This document shows, one piece after another, positions 1 through 13,735 of a DNA stretch of 64,000 nucleotides. This stretch comes from Vanilla planifolia. Taxonomy: Eukaryota; Streptophyta; Magnoliopsida; Asparagales; Orchidaceae. The stretch covers positions 77,001 through 141,000 of the forward strand of contig JAIUJO010000233.1 of the NCBI GenBank assembly GCA_023846275.1, read 5' to 3'. The notes beneath the pieces were generated by a model. The model was not told where the DNA came from. It ran no database searches and saw nothing but the letters and a program-made list of their open reading frames with translations. Position numbers and translations under genes: made by a program. Position 1 is the first letter of the stretch. The number at the start of each line of letters is the position of its first letter.

Positions 1-3000
1 TTTTGTTTATTTGGTTATATTATTATGATAATGTAAATCTCTTTTCATGTAGTATTTATATCAGCTTGATTTTCTTATGTTATATTTTTTCAATTTATCA
101 AAATTTATTGTAATTATATATTCAATGAATATTAAAATATTTTTTCTAATTATTAATTTTTTTAATATTTTAGTAAATCAAAGTAATTTCAAATAACATC
201 TTTTTCAGTGTAAACAAATATAGTTAGACTTGCTTCTAAAAGCACTTCCAAATTAAATGTTAATTTTTATATCTTTAAATATTTTGTTTTCTATGATTTT
301 AGAAGATTTATGAGTCATTTTGATCTGTACCTTTTTTATGATCAAGGATATTATACTCTTTATCCTTAGTATCTTTGATTGCATGTTTCATTTGTAATTC
401 ACCTCATTTCTTAAAGCCACATTTTTTCTATTTTATTGTGCTATTACTAAGCTTCTCTCACTTGATTTTCACTTGTGTTTTATTTAGTTATGTTATATTA
501 CTTCAATTTATCTTATTTCATCTTTCATATGTATTTATTTAATATTAAAATGTTAATTACTATTATTTATGCATATCTAAATGATGTCTAATCGATATGA
601 AAATTTTTTTTTATGCTCCTTTAAATGATTTCTTTCAAAAAAAATATTAATTATTACAATTTGAAATATTTTATTCATTAGGCTTTTATCATATTTTAAG
701 AGACATATAGATTTACACTTGGTTTGATGATCAAGGATATTAAATGCCATCATAAGGTATCATTGACAATGGCTATCCTACAAAATTTATCTGATTTGTT
801 CAAATTTCTCCTTTTTTTTGTTATATTACTTGGAAACACTAATCAAATAGTCATTTTACTATTACATCACTTCCATTTTCTTATAGAACAATTCTTCAAT
901 TTAATTAATTTTAATCTTTATAACACATTTACTTAATATGAAAAAATCAATCCATTTTTTTAAAATTTCAATTTTAGTAACTCATATTAATTATATTCAT
1001 GATTCAACTGATACCTAACAAAAAATTTTGCATTATATTGACTAATATCTTTCTAAATAAATATTTATTTTAATATTTCTAAATTTTTTTCGATGGTTTT
1101 TGGAGCTATTGAGATATATTTTAATTCATGTTAGATTTGATGGTTGAGGATGTAACACTATCTATTTAGACTCTTGCAATGTTTTTTCTTGTAAAATGCC
1201 ATTTCTAAAAATTTGATTCTTGGATTGGCAATATTATCATGTATCTCTAAACGTCTTCTCATGTGAGCTTTACATATCTTTCATTTGATTATATTAAATT
1301 TCATTAATTTATTTAATTTGAAATTTAAATATATATATTTCCTTAAAATTTAAAAATATAATTTTTTATTATTTATGGTTATTTGTCTTTGTAAGTTTTT
1401 GATGTTCCAAATGAGGTCTAGTAGAGATAAAATGAATATTGTTATTGTAATCATAATGACCTTAATATAATCAAATATTCATTTTTTATCATTTAACATT
1501 TCACATTTTTAGGAGTTTTGGCAACTACAGGAAACGTTTTTATTCATACCTGATTTAAAGTTCAAGAATATTACAATTGTTCCACTAGCATTTTTGATAT
1601 ATTTTTCCCATACAATTTATCTAATTTGTTCAATTTTTTCCTTTTGATTTGATTATATTATCATGCAACTCTGACTATCTTCTCAAGAGACATTTACATA
1701 TCTTTATTTTCTATTACATTACATTGCTTTAATTTATATTATTTCCATAGTGTTTTATATTTACTTAATCTTAAAATATGAGGTTATTATTATTTATTTC
1801 TATTAAGTTTTTTGACTCAAAGAAATTCTAAATAAGGTGTTATAGAGATGAAACACATGTTGGATTCCTATTGAGAAGCTATATCCAATTAGATTTTTTT
1901 TAATATAATTTTAAATATTATTTTTTAGAACTTCAGCAAACTTAATAAGGAATTTCAATATGACAATCAAAGAAGTTATAGTTAATCTCATTGGCATCAC
2001 AGAATGTAACTTTCTTTCTTATTCAATTTATGTAATTTTCTTGAAATTGTTTATTTTTATTGTGCTGTATTACATATATTCATTTTATGTTGCATCAGCT
2101 TTAATATTTATATACATATATATATAAATATTTACTCAATATTAATGTAATAATATATTTTTTGTTTTTCTTATTTACTTTGGTAATCCATAGTAGTATT
2201 AAGTGGGGTATAATTAAGATGAAACAAATGTCATTGTGAAACATCTCATTGAGTTTTACCATAATAAATATTAATTTTTAGTTTTGGAAATATCAATTTC
2301 AGAGATGTTTTTATTGTTTTGTAAGAAATTTTTTCATACCTATTTAATGGTCAAGGGTGTCACACTCAAACTCATTTGTACCTCAAAATGAAAATTCCAA
2401 ATTCAAATTTTCCCCTTTGCTCTTGTTATAGTACTATAACACTCCAAATTTCCTATTCTGCCGCTCTATGTGTCTTTGATATAGTTTTATTGTGTTGCTT
2501 CTACTTATCTTATTTTAGCAATACTATATAATTTTTATTTGTTAAAAGTAAAATAATTATTTATTATTTTATGTACTTACTAATTTTTTTATTGAATGTA
2601 ATTCCAATTGAGGTATGATGAGATGAAATAAAAATCGTTCAATTTGCTCCAATGCTCTATTTAGTTAAATATTCATTTTTTTCATTTTTAATTATTTTTT
2701 TCTTGCATTTTGGTACCCTTTAGGAGGCGTTTTTGTTAAAAAATTAATTTCAAGATTGATAAAGCTTTCCCATACAACTTATTTGATTTTCTTAATTTTT
2801 TTGTTTTGATTGTTAAGTTACCTTGAAATCATGAATTGATGCTTTTGGGCCTTTGCATTCTTTTCATTTTATTATATAATATTACATTATTTAATCTAAT
2901 TTTTATGTTTGCCATATATATATATTAAATATTTTAAAAATATATTTTTCTATATTTATACTTATTTAATTTGTAATTCATGGTAATTATAAAGGAGATT

Positions 3001-6000
3001 TGATTAAATTGAAACAAATTTCGTTAGACTTATCTTGATGAGTTATTTTAAACTAAAAATTTATTTTTAGGATATTTAAATAACGTTTTTGAGGATTTTT
3101 GTATTTTTTATTAGGTAATTTTCTTTGTATATGATTTAATGATAAAAGATGCAACACTAAATCTCTTTAATATTTTGGAAAGTGGCTTTGCCATACAATT
3201 TGCCTCATTTAATCAACATTCTCACCCTAATTTAGTAACATTATTATGTAATTCCATACCTCCTCATATGTGATGTTTATATCGCTTTGAATTGATTATA
3301 TTACAATTCTTTAATTTATATTATTTCAATATTTCGATATATTTAATTAGCTTTTAAAAAGAACTTATCATTATTTATGTGTATTTAATTTAATAATTCA
3401 TAGTAATTATAAACTGTTCTCGATCTGGGTGAAACAAATGTCGTTGGGCACAACTCAACGAGCCCTTTCTAATTAAATAATTAGTTTTATATTTTTTAAA
3501 TTTTTTATTTTCTATGGTTTTTTTATACTTTAAGAAATAGTTGAGTGTTATGTGATGATTTGGTTATTACATTTGATTTCTTTTGTATTTTTCAATGAAA
3601 GTATCTTGTATAATTTATCTTATTTCTTTAGAAGTTTTACTATTATTTTTATATATTCTTTGGTAACTCTAAATCTTCTTTGATGTGATCTTTACATGTC
3701 CTTGATTTGGCTATACTACATTGCTTTAGTGTCTCTCAATTTGGGCTTAACATAAATTTTTTTTAATTAAGTAAAAATTAATTATTTTTGTGCTTATTTA
3801 CTTTAGTAATTTATAGTAATTCCAAAAAAGCTATGATAGAGACAAAACAAATGTTGGTAGACTCGTGTTAACAAGCTCTATCCATGTTTTTATAATTTTA
3901 CATATTTTTTTTGGGGTTTAGGCATACGTTCTAAGTCATTTCAATTAATATGTGAGCTTATGATTGAGGATGTTGTGCTTAATACTCTTAGGATCTTAGA
4001 ATGCAACTTTTTTGTGTAATTTAAATAAACACCTAAAACATTTTGGTTGATTTACTTATTTCATTATTTTAATTTACATTTGCTTTATCTTGATTATATA
4101 TTTACATTTGATTAAAATAATAATTTTTTACTTATTTTTCTTTAATAATTTATCTTTTTTTATTAATTACATATGACATCCAACCTTGATGAAAAATTGA
4201 CCTTGAACTTTTTAAAAAAGCTCAGTTAAAATAAATATTAATTTTTTATTTTTTTATTTTGATAAGTTCCATGTGGCACTATGATTTACATATAATTTGA
4301 TTGAGGATGTTACATTCAATCACTTTAGTGTCTTGGTTGTTACTTTCGTTTAAAATTTATCTAATTTCTTCAAGTTTATTTTTCTTTGAATTCATTATAT
4401 TAGTTTACAACTATAAATCTGATATCATGTGACCTTTACTTGTGTTCGATTTAATAAGATTACATTACTTTAATTTATCTACATCCTATTATAATATATA
4501 TTTACTCAATATAAAAATAATAATTTATTGTTAGTTATGTCTATTCACTTTGATAATTTATAGTAATTCGAAATGACAATTGATATAGACAAAATAAACA
4601 CTCATTGGATTATTCTCCCATGCTTTAAATAACTAAATATTTTATTTTATTATTTTCTTAGAGATTCTAAATGCATTATGACATAATTTGATTCATACCT
4701 AATTTGACAATTCAAGATGTCATTTGGACTTGTTAGTATCATTGAATGTAATGTTAGCATACAATTTGTCATAGTTTTTCAAAATTTTCGTTATAATTGG
4801 TTATATCTTAATGCACTTTAAATCTCTTATCATGTGACCTTAGGATTGCTTTGATTAGTTATATTGTATTGATCTAATTTGTCAAATTCTAGCATTAAAT
4901 TATATTTAATTAAAATTAAAAAAATATTATTATTTATATTTACTTCTCTTAAAAACTTTAAGTATTTCAAAATAGAGGCTATGTGCAATAATATAAATGT
5001 CGTTTCACATGCTTTTTATTTGATGATTGAAGATGTTGCAGTCGATTACCTTATATCATGGATCATAGTGTTCATATTCAATTTATCTCTTTAATTTGGC
5101 TATTTTATATTTACTTCACTATAATACTATGTAAATCTAAATCTCTTATCATGTCACCTTTGCATATCTTAGATTTGTTTGTATTATATTGTTTTGATAT
5201 ATCTCATTTAAGTTAATAAATATTTACTTAACATTAAAATAACAATTTGTTATATTTTTGTATATTTATTTTTATAATTCAAGTTATTTCCAAATGAGGT
5301 CAAGTCGAGATGAAACAAATGACTTTGGGCTTTCCTTGACGAGCTTTATCCTACTAAATATTAAATTATATACTTTTAAATAATTTATTTTTAAGCATTT
5401 TAACCTTTGTATATCATCTTAATTTGCACTTTATGTGATGATCTAGAATATTACATTTGATCTCATTAGCGTCTTGGAATGTAGTTTTTCTAAAAAAATT
5501 ATCTCTTTTTCTTTAAAGCTATTGTTTTTTTCATTACCTTACATTGATCACATTTCAATTTTAATATATATATTTACTTAACAATAAAATAATAATTCAA
5601 ACATTATTATGCCTATTTTTTTGTTAAGTCACAATAATCTCAAATAAGATTAGATCAAAATTAAGGAAACATCATTAGACTCTCCTCAATAAGCTTTACA
5701 AAGTAAATATTTAATTTTATATTTTTAATAATTTTCTCAAAATTTTAACATAATGTTGTAGTTTGGAAATAAACAATGTCACGTTAAAAATTATTAGTAT
5801 TTTTCAATACAACTTTCCCAAACAAATTGGGTTGCTTCTTCAATTATATTGCTTTTATTTTTTTGAATAACTAGAAAACTTTAATTCTCTTCTACTGTGA
5901 CTTCTATGGCATTTTATTTTTTATATATTACATTGCTTTAATTTATGTCATTTTAGCTTTATTACATAATCACTAAATATTAAATTAATAATTTATTGCT

Positions 6001-6125
6001 ATTTATTCTTATTTACTTTGATAATGTATAGTATTTTCAAATGAGGTTTGATTGAGATAAAAAAAAGTCATTAAACATGTCCTGATTAGCTATTTAAAAA
6101 AAATATTACTTTTAATAATTTTAAG
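1..6125 (+). repeat. Satellite block A1, forward orientation
   Basis: Tandem array of diverged monomers. The landmark (GATGAAACAAATG or a decayed form) lies near 209, 590, 1010, 1424, 1848, 2217, 2620, 3008, 3428, 3840, 4182, 4583, 4985, 5308, 5663 and 6053, so the mean spacing is about 390 with most steps 380-424. Well-kept landmarks are at about 2217, 3428 and 5308. In forward order a unit reads: landmark, a CTCATCTCGATGAG-like dyad, CTCTATCCAATTAAATATTC, an AT stretch, TGAGACATTTTGATTCATAC, GATCAAGGATGTTACACTCG, CTCCTTAGTATCTTGGAATG, two copies of CTTTGATTTGGTTATATTA, CAATTTATCTCATTTTAGC, an AT-rich core, and TTCATAGTAATTCCAAATGA. The first unit is cut by the window edge. Short steps near 4182, 5308 and 5663 reflect internal deletions. 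No gene is present; the frames at 724-936 and 4879-5094 are translations of the repeat. Confidence 0.9.
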
Positions 6126-6130
6126 AAATG
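6115..6130. other. Orientation switch A1 to B1
   Basis: Left of this point the unit is forward (GAGGTTTGATTGAGATAAAA at about 6046, then the AT stretch after the landmark). From about 6126 the sequence reads in reverse orientation (AATTCGAGTTTCTTAGTAAT, matching GAATTAGAGTTTCATAGTAA). The flanks are not mirror images, because they enter the monomer at different phases. This is therefore not a simple hairpin palindrome. No target-site duplication, terminal repeat or foreign sequence is visible between the two orientations. Confidence 0.85.
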
Positions 6131-6854
6131 AGAATTCGAGTTTCTTAGTAATATTATAAAATCAAAAAAAATTCTAAAAACTGTTATAAATTATATAAAA
6201 TAGTTGCATTTCATGACCCTAAGAGATTTGAGTATAACATCCCCAGTTTAAAAAAAAGGTACATAAAATATTTTGGAAAGAATGCCTAAAACATAGAAAA
6301 TAGAAGATTTACAGATATGAACAATAATATTTAAGTAGATAGTGCTCATATAATCTATTCTAATGATCTTGTTTCATCATGATTAGATCACATTTTGAGT
6401 TGCTACTATTTATAAAAATAAATAATCATAATTAATATTAAATAAATATTCAAATATTAATAAAATATATATTAAAACTAAAATGAGATAATTGAAGCAA
6501 TAAAATTTGACAAAATCAGAGTGATGTAAATATCACCAGGGAAGACATTCATTATTACATTGTAATATAACCAAATCAACACAAAATATATGAAAAAAAT
6601 GAGGTAAAGCAAAGAAGAATGTTGCATACCAAGATATTAAGAAGATTAAGTGTGCCATTTTGATTATCAAATTACGAACAATGAAAAATTTCTCGTAGAA
6701 CATGAAAAAAACATCGAAAATAAAATATTAAATTTTTTTTTATATAGATAAGAATAGCAAAAAAACATTTCTCTATCAAACCATGTTTGGAATTTTTATG
6801 ATTTACTAAATTAAATAAGCACAAACAATAATAAATTATCACTTTCATGTTAAG

Positions 6855-6858
<4 letters not shown>

Positions 6859-6899
<41 letters not shown>
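6859..6899. repeat. (TA)n microsatellite, about 20 copies
   Basis: Uninterrupted alternating TA of about 41 bases, the longest simple repeat in the window. It sits where ordinary units have AAGTAAATATATATTAAAGC, so it grew from a short TA run already present in the monomer. Confidence 0.97.
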
Positions 6900-6902
<3 letters not shown>

Positions 6903-7620
6903 AATATATTAATGTTAAATCATATAAATTGAAATAATATAATATAAACATATAAAATAATAAGAATTTGAAAAATCAAGTAAAAGAAAAAATTTCTTAT
7001 CATGTACACCAAAACCATAAAAAAATTTAAAATTATAGTACCAAATATTTAATTATGTTAAATTCATTAATATCTATCCAACAATGTTTATTTCACTCAT
7101 TTTAGACCTCATTTAGAGTTTCTATGACTTACAAAATTGAATAAGCATAAATAATAATAAATTATTATTTTATTATTAAGTAAATATTATTATTTAATGC
7201 TAAAAATAGATAAAATGAAAAATATAGCATAATAAAATAAAACCAATTGAAAGGTAAGATGAAAGAGGATTTAGTGTTGCAAAATATTATAAAAAACCAA
7301 AGCAAAAGTTTGAAATGCTAAGATAAATTGTTCGAGAATGATGTGTTGCAGGAGACAATGGAGATCGATTATAACATCCTTAGTCATAAAATCAAGTACA
7401 AAAAATGCCCAGTTAACCATGACAAAATGAACTATAATCAGATACTTAAGAATAAAATAGTTAATATTTAATTAGATAATACTCATCAAGACTAATCCAA
7501 TAATATTTGTTTCATCTCCATCAAGCCTCGTTTGATATTACCAAAAATTATATAAGTTAATAAGCATAATAATAGTAAATTGTTATTTTACAATTATTTA
7601 ATTAAATATTAAAAAAATGA

Positions 7621-7680
7621 GATTGATTAAATCAATGTAATATAGCCTAAACAAAGTGAAAAATTTAAGAATATAATGTA
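7621..7680 (-). repeat. Monomer with 60-base direct-repeat deletion
   Basis: TCAATGTAATATAGCCTAAA leads directly to CAAAGTGAAAAATTTAAGAA. Only one TAATATAACCAAATCAAAG word remains and the TGATGTAAAGGTCACATGAG and GAGATTTAGAGTTACATAG segments between the two copies are lost. The same event type is seen near 6925-6965, 9475-9515, 11881-11940, 12661-12710, 20331-20380, 22211-22260, 37871-37925, 39861-39900, 40205-40255 and 57931-57975. In forward blocks it is seen near 5511-5550, 46095-46150, 46445-46490 and 48475-48530, with a less clear case near 4041-4070. Confidence 0.75.
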
Positions 7681-10600
7681 AATTATATGAGAAAGATAAA
7701 TTTCAAGATTTTAATGAGGTTAATTATTGAATTGATGACCATGAAGTCAAGTACAAATAAAAATCTCAAATAAAGCATGCTAGAACAATAGAATCAAATA
7801 TTTCAAAAATATAAAAAAAGAAAGTTATTTCAATATAGCTCTTCGATGAAGTCTAATGATGTATCTACAGTAACTTTATTTGGAATTACCATGCATTACA
7901 AAAGTAAAAAGTCATAAATGACAATATACTACTCTTTCAATCTTTAATAGAGATATATTGAAATGAGATAAATTTAAGCAAAATGATAAAAACAAAGCAA
8001 AGAGATACAAATATCATATTAGAATAGATTTATAATTAAAATACATTTTATTAAAAACTAGCATTCCAAAATGCTAAGAAGTTAGAGAGTAACATCTTCA
8101 ATCATCAAATTAGATATGAATTAAAATATCTTATAAAAAACATAAATGTTAAGAAAATAAATTTTTAAAAAATTTTAAAAAAAGAATATTTAATTTGGTA
8201 GAGCTCATTAATAAAAAAATAAATTATTATATGCTACGAATTATAAAACTAAATAATCATAAATTAAATAAATTATTATTTTAAAATTAACTAAATGTAT
8301 CATAAAAATTAGATGAAATAAAATGAAGTAACATAATATGATTAAATCAAGTGGATGTAAAAGTTCCATAGGAGGAGAATTAGAGTTACATTGTTACATA
8401 ACAAAGTCAAACAAAAAAATTTAAATAAATAGGGAAAAATATAAAGGAAATTTAACTCCAAGGTATTAAAGAGATTTTCTCTAATATCTTTGATAATTAA
8501 ACTTAGAATGAAGCAAAATTTCTTGTAGATTATAAAAACTATGGAAAATTAATTATTTAAAACTTAAAAATAAATATTTAATTAGATAGAGCTGTTCAAG
8601 AAATATCTAATGTTGTTTATTTCATTTTGATCATGCCTAATTAAGAATTACTATGAAATATAAAAGTAAATGAACAAATAATAAATATATTATTATTTCA
8701 ATATAATGTATATGCATAATAAATCTTAAATAAAAGCAATTGAAATAACATAAAATAACAAAATTGAATAGTTGAAAAGATCACATGAGTCACGATTTAA
8801 AAATACACAGTTATATAACAAAATTTAGTTGAAAAATTTGAAGAAATAAGATAAACTTTAAGGGAATGTTTCAATCCAAGGTATTAAGGAGATTTTGTGT
8901 AACATCCAATTTTAACAAATTTACTAATAATCAAAACACAATATAAAGGATGTCAAAAATCTAGAAACAAAATTATTTTAAAAATATAAAAATCAATATT
9001 TGGTTTACATAGAGATTTTTAGGGTTATTACAATGATATTTGTTTTGTTTCGATTAAACTCCTTTTGGAACTAGTACAAAATTCCAAAGGAAATAATATA
9101 TTATTTTTCAATATTATGCAAAAATATATATCAAAATTCAAATGAGTTATTTTGAAAAATAGAATATAATGAACTCAAATGAATATTAAATTGACATAAT
9201 ATGAGATTTACAAACACATAATAAGGTAATTAAATAAAATTAAAAATATTTAAGGAAATGAGATATATTACATGTGAAAGTTGTATTCGTAGATATTAAT
9301 TTGATGGAATAGAACATTTTTTCATAGTCAAATAATGTACCAATTAAAATTTCTTGTAAATCTTAGCACAACCCTAGAAAAAAAAAATTTAAAATAAATA
9401 AGCATATATAACAAAAAAATTATTATTTTTAATATTATAAAAAATATGTATTAAAACTAAAATAAGATAAACTTGAGCTTTGTAAATATAACAAAAATTG
9501 AGCAAAACATTTCAAAATGTGACATAAATTGCTTGAGAAAGTTGCTTTCCGAGATACTAGGAAGATCAAGCAAAGCATCACTAATCATCAAATCTAGTAA
9601 AACTCAAAAGGTTTATCACAATGCACCATATCTCTAATGTTCAAAAGATTAAAAAGAATACAAAAATGCCTTGTAAAATGAGCAAATGTTATTTTTTTCA
9701 TATTCATTAAACCTGATTTAGAACTAACACAAAATATGAAAGTAAATTAATATAAATAATAAAATAATATAATTTAAATATTAAGTTAATCTATATTCAA
9801 GTTCAAATGAGGAAAATTCAACCAATAGAGTATAATAAAATAAAAGTTATGTTAATGTCACACGAGAATAAATTAAGAGTTGCATAGTAATGTAATGAAA
9901 TAAAACAAAAGAAAGTCCAAAACAATTATGTGAGAAAGTTACATTACAAGATATAAAGAAGTTTCAGCATAACATCCTTTATCATCAAATTTAGTATTAA
10001 TTCAAATATCTTATTAATCGAACTAAAACCCATTAAACACAATATTTCAAGGTAGAAGAATGAATGTTTAATTGGATATTTAATATAAATGAAAACACAT
10101 TTTAAATTGTAATGAAATACAAAAAAATAAAAAAAGTAATGATTTATTATTTTTAATTTATTTAAATATTTTTAATTTAACTCAATAAATAAAAAAACTA
10201 AATATTAAATAAATTAAAGGAACATAAAATATTTAAATCAAATAGATGTAAAAGTCACATGATATGAGAATTAGTGTTTCATAATGACATAATAAAATGA
10301 AAGAGAAATGTTTAATGAAATGATATAAATTGTTCAACAAAATGGTATTTGAGGATAATAAGTAGATAAAGAGTAGCATCATCCATCATGAAATAAGTTA
10401 TGAGTTAAAATGCCTTACAAAGCATGTAAAACTAAGGAAAATAAAAGCTTATCATAAAACATATAAAATATAAATTTTAGTTGCATAAAACTCATCGAGT
10501 TGAGCCTAACAAAATTTGCTTCAACTCAATCAAACCTCATCTAAAATTTCCCAAAATACCAATTTAAATAAGACTAAAAATTTATATTATTTTATAAAAT

Positions 10601-13311
10601 TAAGCATAAATATATTAAAGCTAAAATAGGAGAAATTGATGCGATGTAATATTAATAATTCAATGCAATGCAAATATCACATGATAAAAGGTTTAGAGTT
10701 ACATATTAATATAACAAATTAATGAAAAAAATTGAAGTGATGAGACAAATTATAGGAGAAAGTTTTATTTTTAGACTTTAAGAAGATCGCATGCAACAAC
10801 CTCAATAGTCAAATCACTTAAAAATCAAAATAACTCATAATGCATAAAGAAGCTTGAGAAAATAAAATATTTAAAAATCTAAAAAGATATTTAAATACAT
10901 AGAGCTTATTGAGGCATGTTCGATGTCATTTCTTTAGTCTCCATCAAATATTGTTTGGAAATTCTTTGAATTACTAAATAAATAAACATAAAGAACAATA
11001 AATTATTATCTTAATATTAATTATATAAATGTCAAAGATAAAATAAGATAAATAGAAGTAATGTAACACAACAAAATCAAAGTGATGTAAAGGTACACTA
11101 GAAGAGATTTAGAGTTACATAGTAATATAAAAAAATTAATAAAAAAATACTCGAAGAAATGATAATCATTAAATGTGAAAGTTCTATTCCAAGAAGTTAA
11201 TGGGACCAAGTGTAACATCCACAATCGTCAAAATTATTTATGATTCCAAATATTTAATTCAATACATTAAAATGTTAAAAGATTAAAATTATGAAAATAT
11301 TAAATAAAAAATTTAATGGGTAGAGCTTGTTGAGATTAGAACAAAAATATTTTTTCATCTTGATTAGTGCCTTTTGGAATTACTTCAAATATCAAGCTAA
11401 ATGAGTGTAAATAATATTAAACAATTGTTTTACTTTTAAGCAAATTTATATTTAAGTTGAAATCTAATAAAATGAAAAAAAAGGAACATAAGAAAATCAA
11501 AGAAATATAAATGCCACATGATAGTAAAGTTTGTGCTATATACAAAAATAATGAAGTCAAAGCAAAAATAGGTTGATCAACTGATTAAAAAAAATTAAGT
11601 TGTATTCTAATATAATTAGTAGATTGAGTGCAACAACATCAGCAATCAAATCAAGTATGAATCCAAATTTTTAGTAAACTATTCCAAAACAATAAATAGT
11701 TAAATATTTAAAAAACTGAAATACATTTGATCTAATAGATATCATTGAGGTCTGTCAAATGACATTTGTTTCAACTACAAGTGGCCTCGTTTGGGAATAC
11801 TATTAATTTCTAATTGAACTAAACATAAATAATAATATTTTATTATTTTAAAAAAAATTACATATATATTAATACTGTAATAAGATAAATTGAATCAATA
11901 TAACATAACCAATTCAAAGAAAAATGCTTGAACAAATTGAATAAATTGCATAGGAAGGATGCCATCCAAGCACTCTCGAGATCGAGTTCTCAAAACTTTG
12001 GTTATGAAATCCAGTATGAAATAAAAATCTCACAAAATATGCCAAAACTATAAAATATTGAAATTTTGAGAATATAGAAATGAATATTTAACTTGATAAG
12101 CAGACCATAGAAAAGTTCAATGACGTCTATTTCATGTAGATCTGGCAAAGTTTTGAATAACTATGAATTAGTAAAAAAATAGCGGTAAATAACAAGAAAT
12201 AATTACTATAACATTAAGAAAAAATTATATTAAAGCTTAGATGAAATAAATATAATAGAAATAATGTGATGTAGAGGTCAATTGAAAGGAGAGTTAGAGC
12301 TAGATAAAACGTTAACCAAATCAAAGCAAACAAATTTAAAAAATTTGATAAATTACATAAGAAAGTAGTAATCTAAGGTACTTCGAAGGTTGAGTGTAAT
12401 ATCCATCATCACCAAATAAGGAATGAATTAAAATGTCACAAAATTTTTTGAAACCCTACAACAAAAAATAAGAAAAAATATAAAAAAGAATATTTATTTG
12501 AATATAGCATGTTAAGATGAATCCAACCTCATTTGTTTCTTATCCAACAGACCATATTCAGAATTATTATGAATTATAGAAGTAATTACACACAAATACT
12601 ATTAAATTATTATTTTGATATTAAGTAAATATATTTTAAAGCTTAAATTAGATTAATTAAAGTAGTTTAATTTAACCAAGTCAAAGCAAATGATTTGAAG
12701 AAACATGCTAAATGTTTTGGGAAAGTTATGGAGCAACACATTAGGAAGATCAAGTACAACATCCTTAATCATCATATTAATTATGAATAGAAATTGCTTC
12801 TGAAGCTTGCCATAACTCTAAAGGACAAAAAATATTAAAAAAATATAAAAAGTAAATATCAAATTAGATAGAGGCCATCAAGATGTGTTTAATGATGTTT
12901 TTTTTGTGTCACTTTTAAATTATCACAATTTACTAAAGTAAAGAATGTTAAATAAAAACAAGTTATTGTTATAATTTTAGCCTATTTTATATTGAAGCAT
13001 AAACAATATTCATTGAAGCAGTGTAATATGACCAAATAAATGTGATGTAATTGTTATACGAGAAGGGATATTTAGTTAAAGAGTAATATAACCAAACAAA
13101 GTAAAAGCTTTGAAGAAATGTGATAATTTATAAAGGATAGATGTATTCCAAGATATAAAAGAGATCCAATGCAACATCGTTGATGGCCAAATAAGATACA
13201 AATAAAAAAGTATCATAATACAAAGCCAAATCTTACAAAGTAAAAATATTAAAAAATAAAAATAAATATTTTATTAGAGCAATCCTAAAGAAACAAAATC
13301 TAATGGTGTTT

Positions 13312-13735
13312 GTTTCATTTCCATTGAACCACCTTTGGAATTACTTTGAATTAAAAAACTAATTAAACATACATAGTATTTAATTATTATTTTAATATCA
13401 AGTAGATATATATAAATGTTTAAATGATATAAATTAAAGCAATGCAATATTATCAAATAAGAATAGCACAATGGTTACAAAATAGTAGAATTAGAGTTTC
13501 ACATAAATATAACCAAACCAATGTGAAAATAATAAAAGAAATTACATAAATTATATATGAATTCTACGTTCCATGATACTAAGCTTATTGAGTATATTAT
13601 ATGTCATCATCAAATTAAGTACCACTAAAAATGTCTCCTAAAACATGCCAAAACCTTAGAAAATAAATGAACATAAAAATATAAATAAAAATATTTAATT
13701 AAATAGAGCTCGTTAGATGTGTCTAGTGGGATTTG
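13312..13735 (-). repeat. Example of a near full-length monomer
   Basis: One unit of about 424 bases, measured landmark to landmark, chosen as a representative. In reverse-block order it runs: landmark (GGTGTTTGTTTCATTTCCAT), CACCTTTGGAATTACTTTGA, the AT-rich core with ATTTAATTATTATTTTAATA, the first TAATATAACCAAATCAAAG-like word (decayed to ATATTATCAAATAAGAATAG), AGAATTAGAGTTTCACATAA, the second such word (ATAACCAAACCAATGTGAAA), the ACGTTCCATGATACTAAGCT segment, GTCATCATCAAATTAAGTAC, AAACATGCCAAAACCTTAGA, then AATTAAATAGAGCTCGTTAG leading into the next landmark. Every segment seen in other units is present in the expected order. Choice and alignment are by eye. Confidence 0.75.

Noticed and set aside
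724..936. Small hydrophobic protein with membrane segments
   Set aside because: The Leu/Ile/Phe-rich product is what AT-rich repeat DNA gives in this frame. Frames at 43270, 51243, 54308 and elsewhere look alike for the same reason.
6115..6130. Large hairpin palindrome or inverted terminal repeat at the orientation switch
   Set aside because: The two flanks enter the monomer at different phases, so they are not mirror images across the junction.
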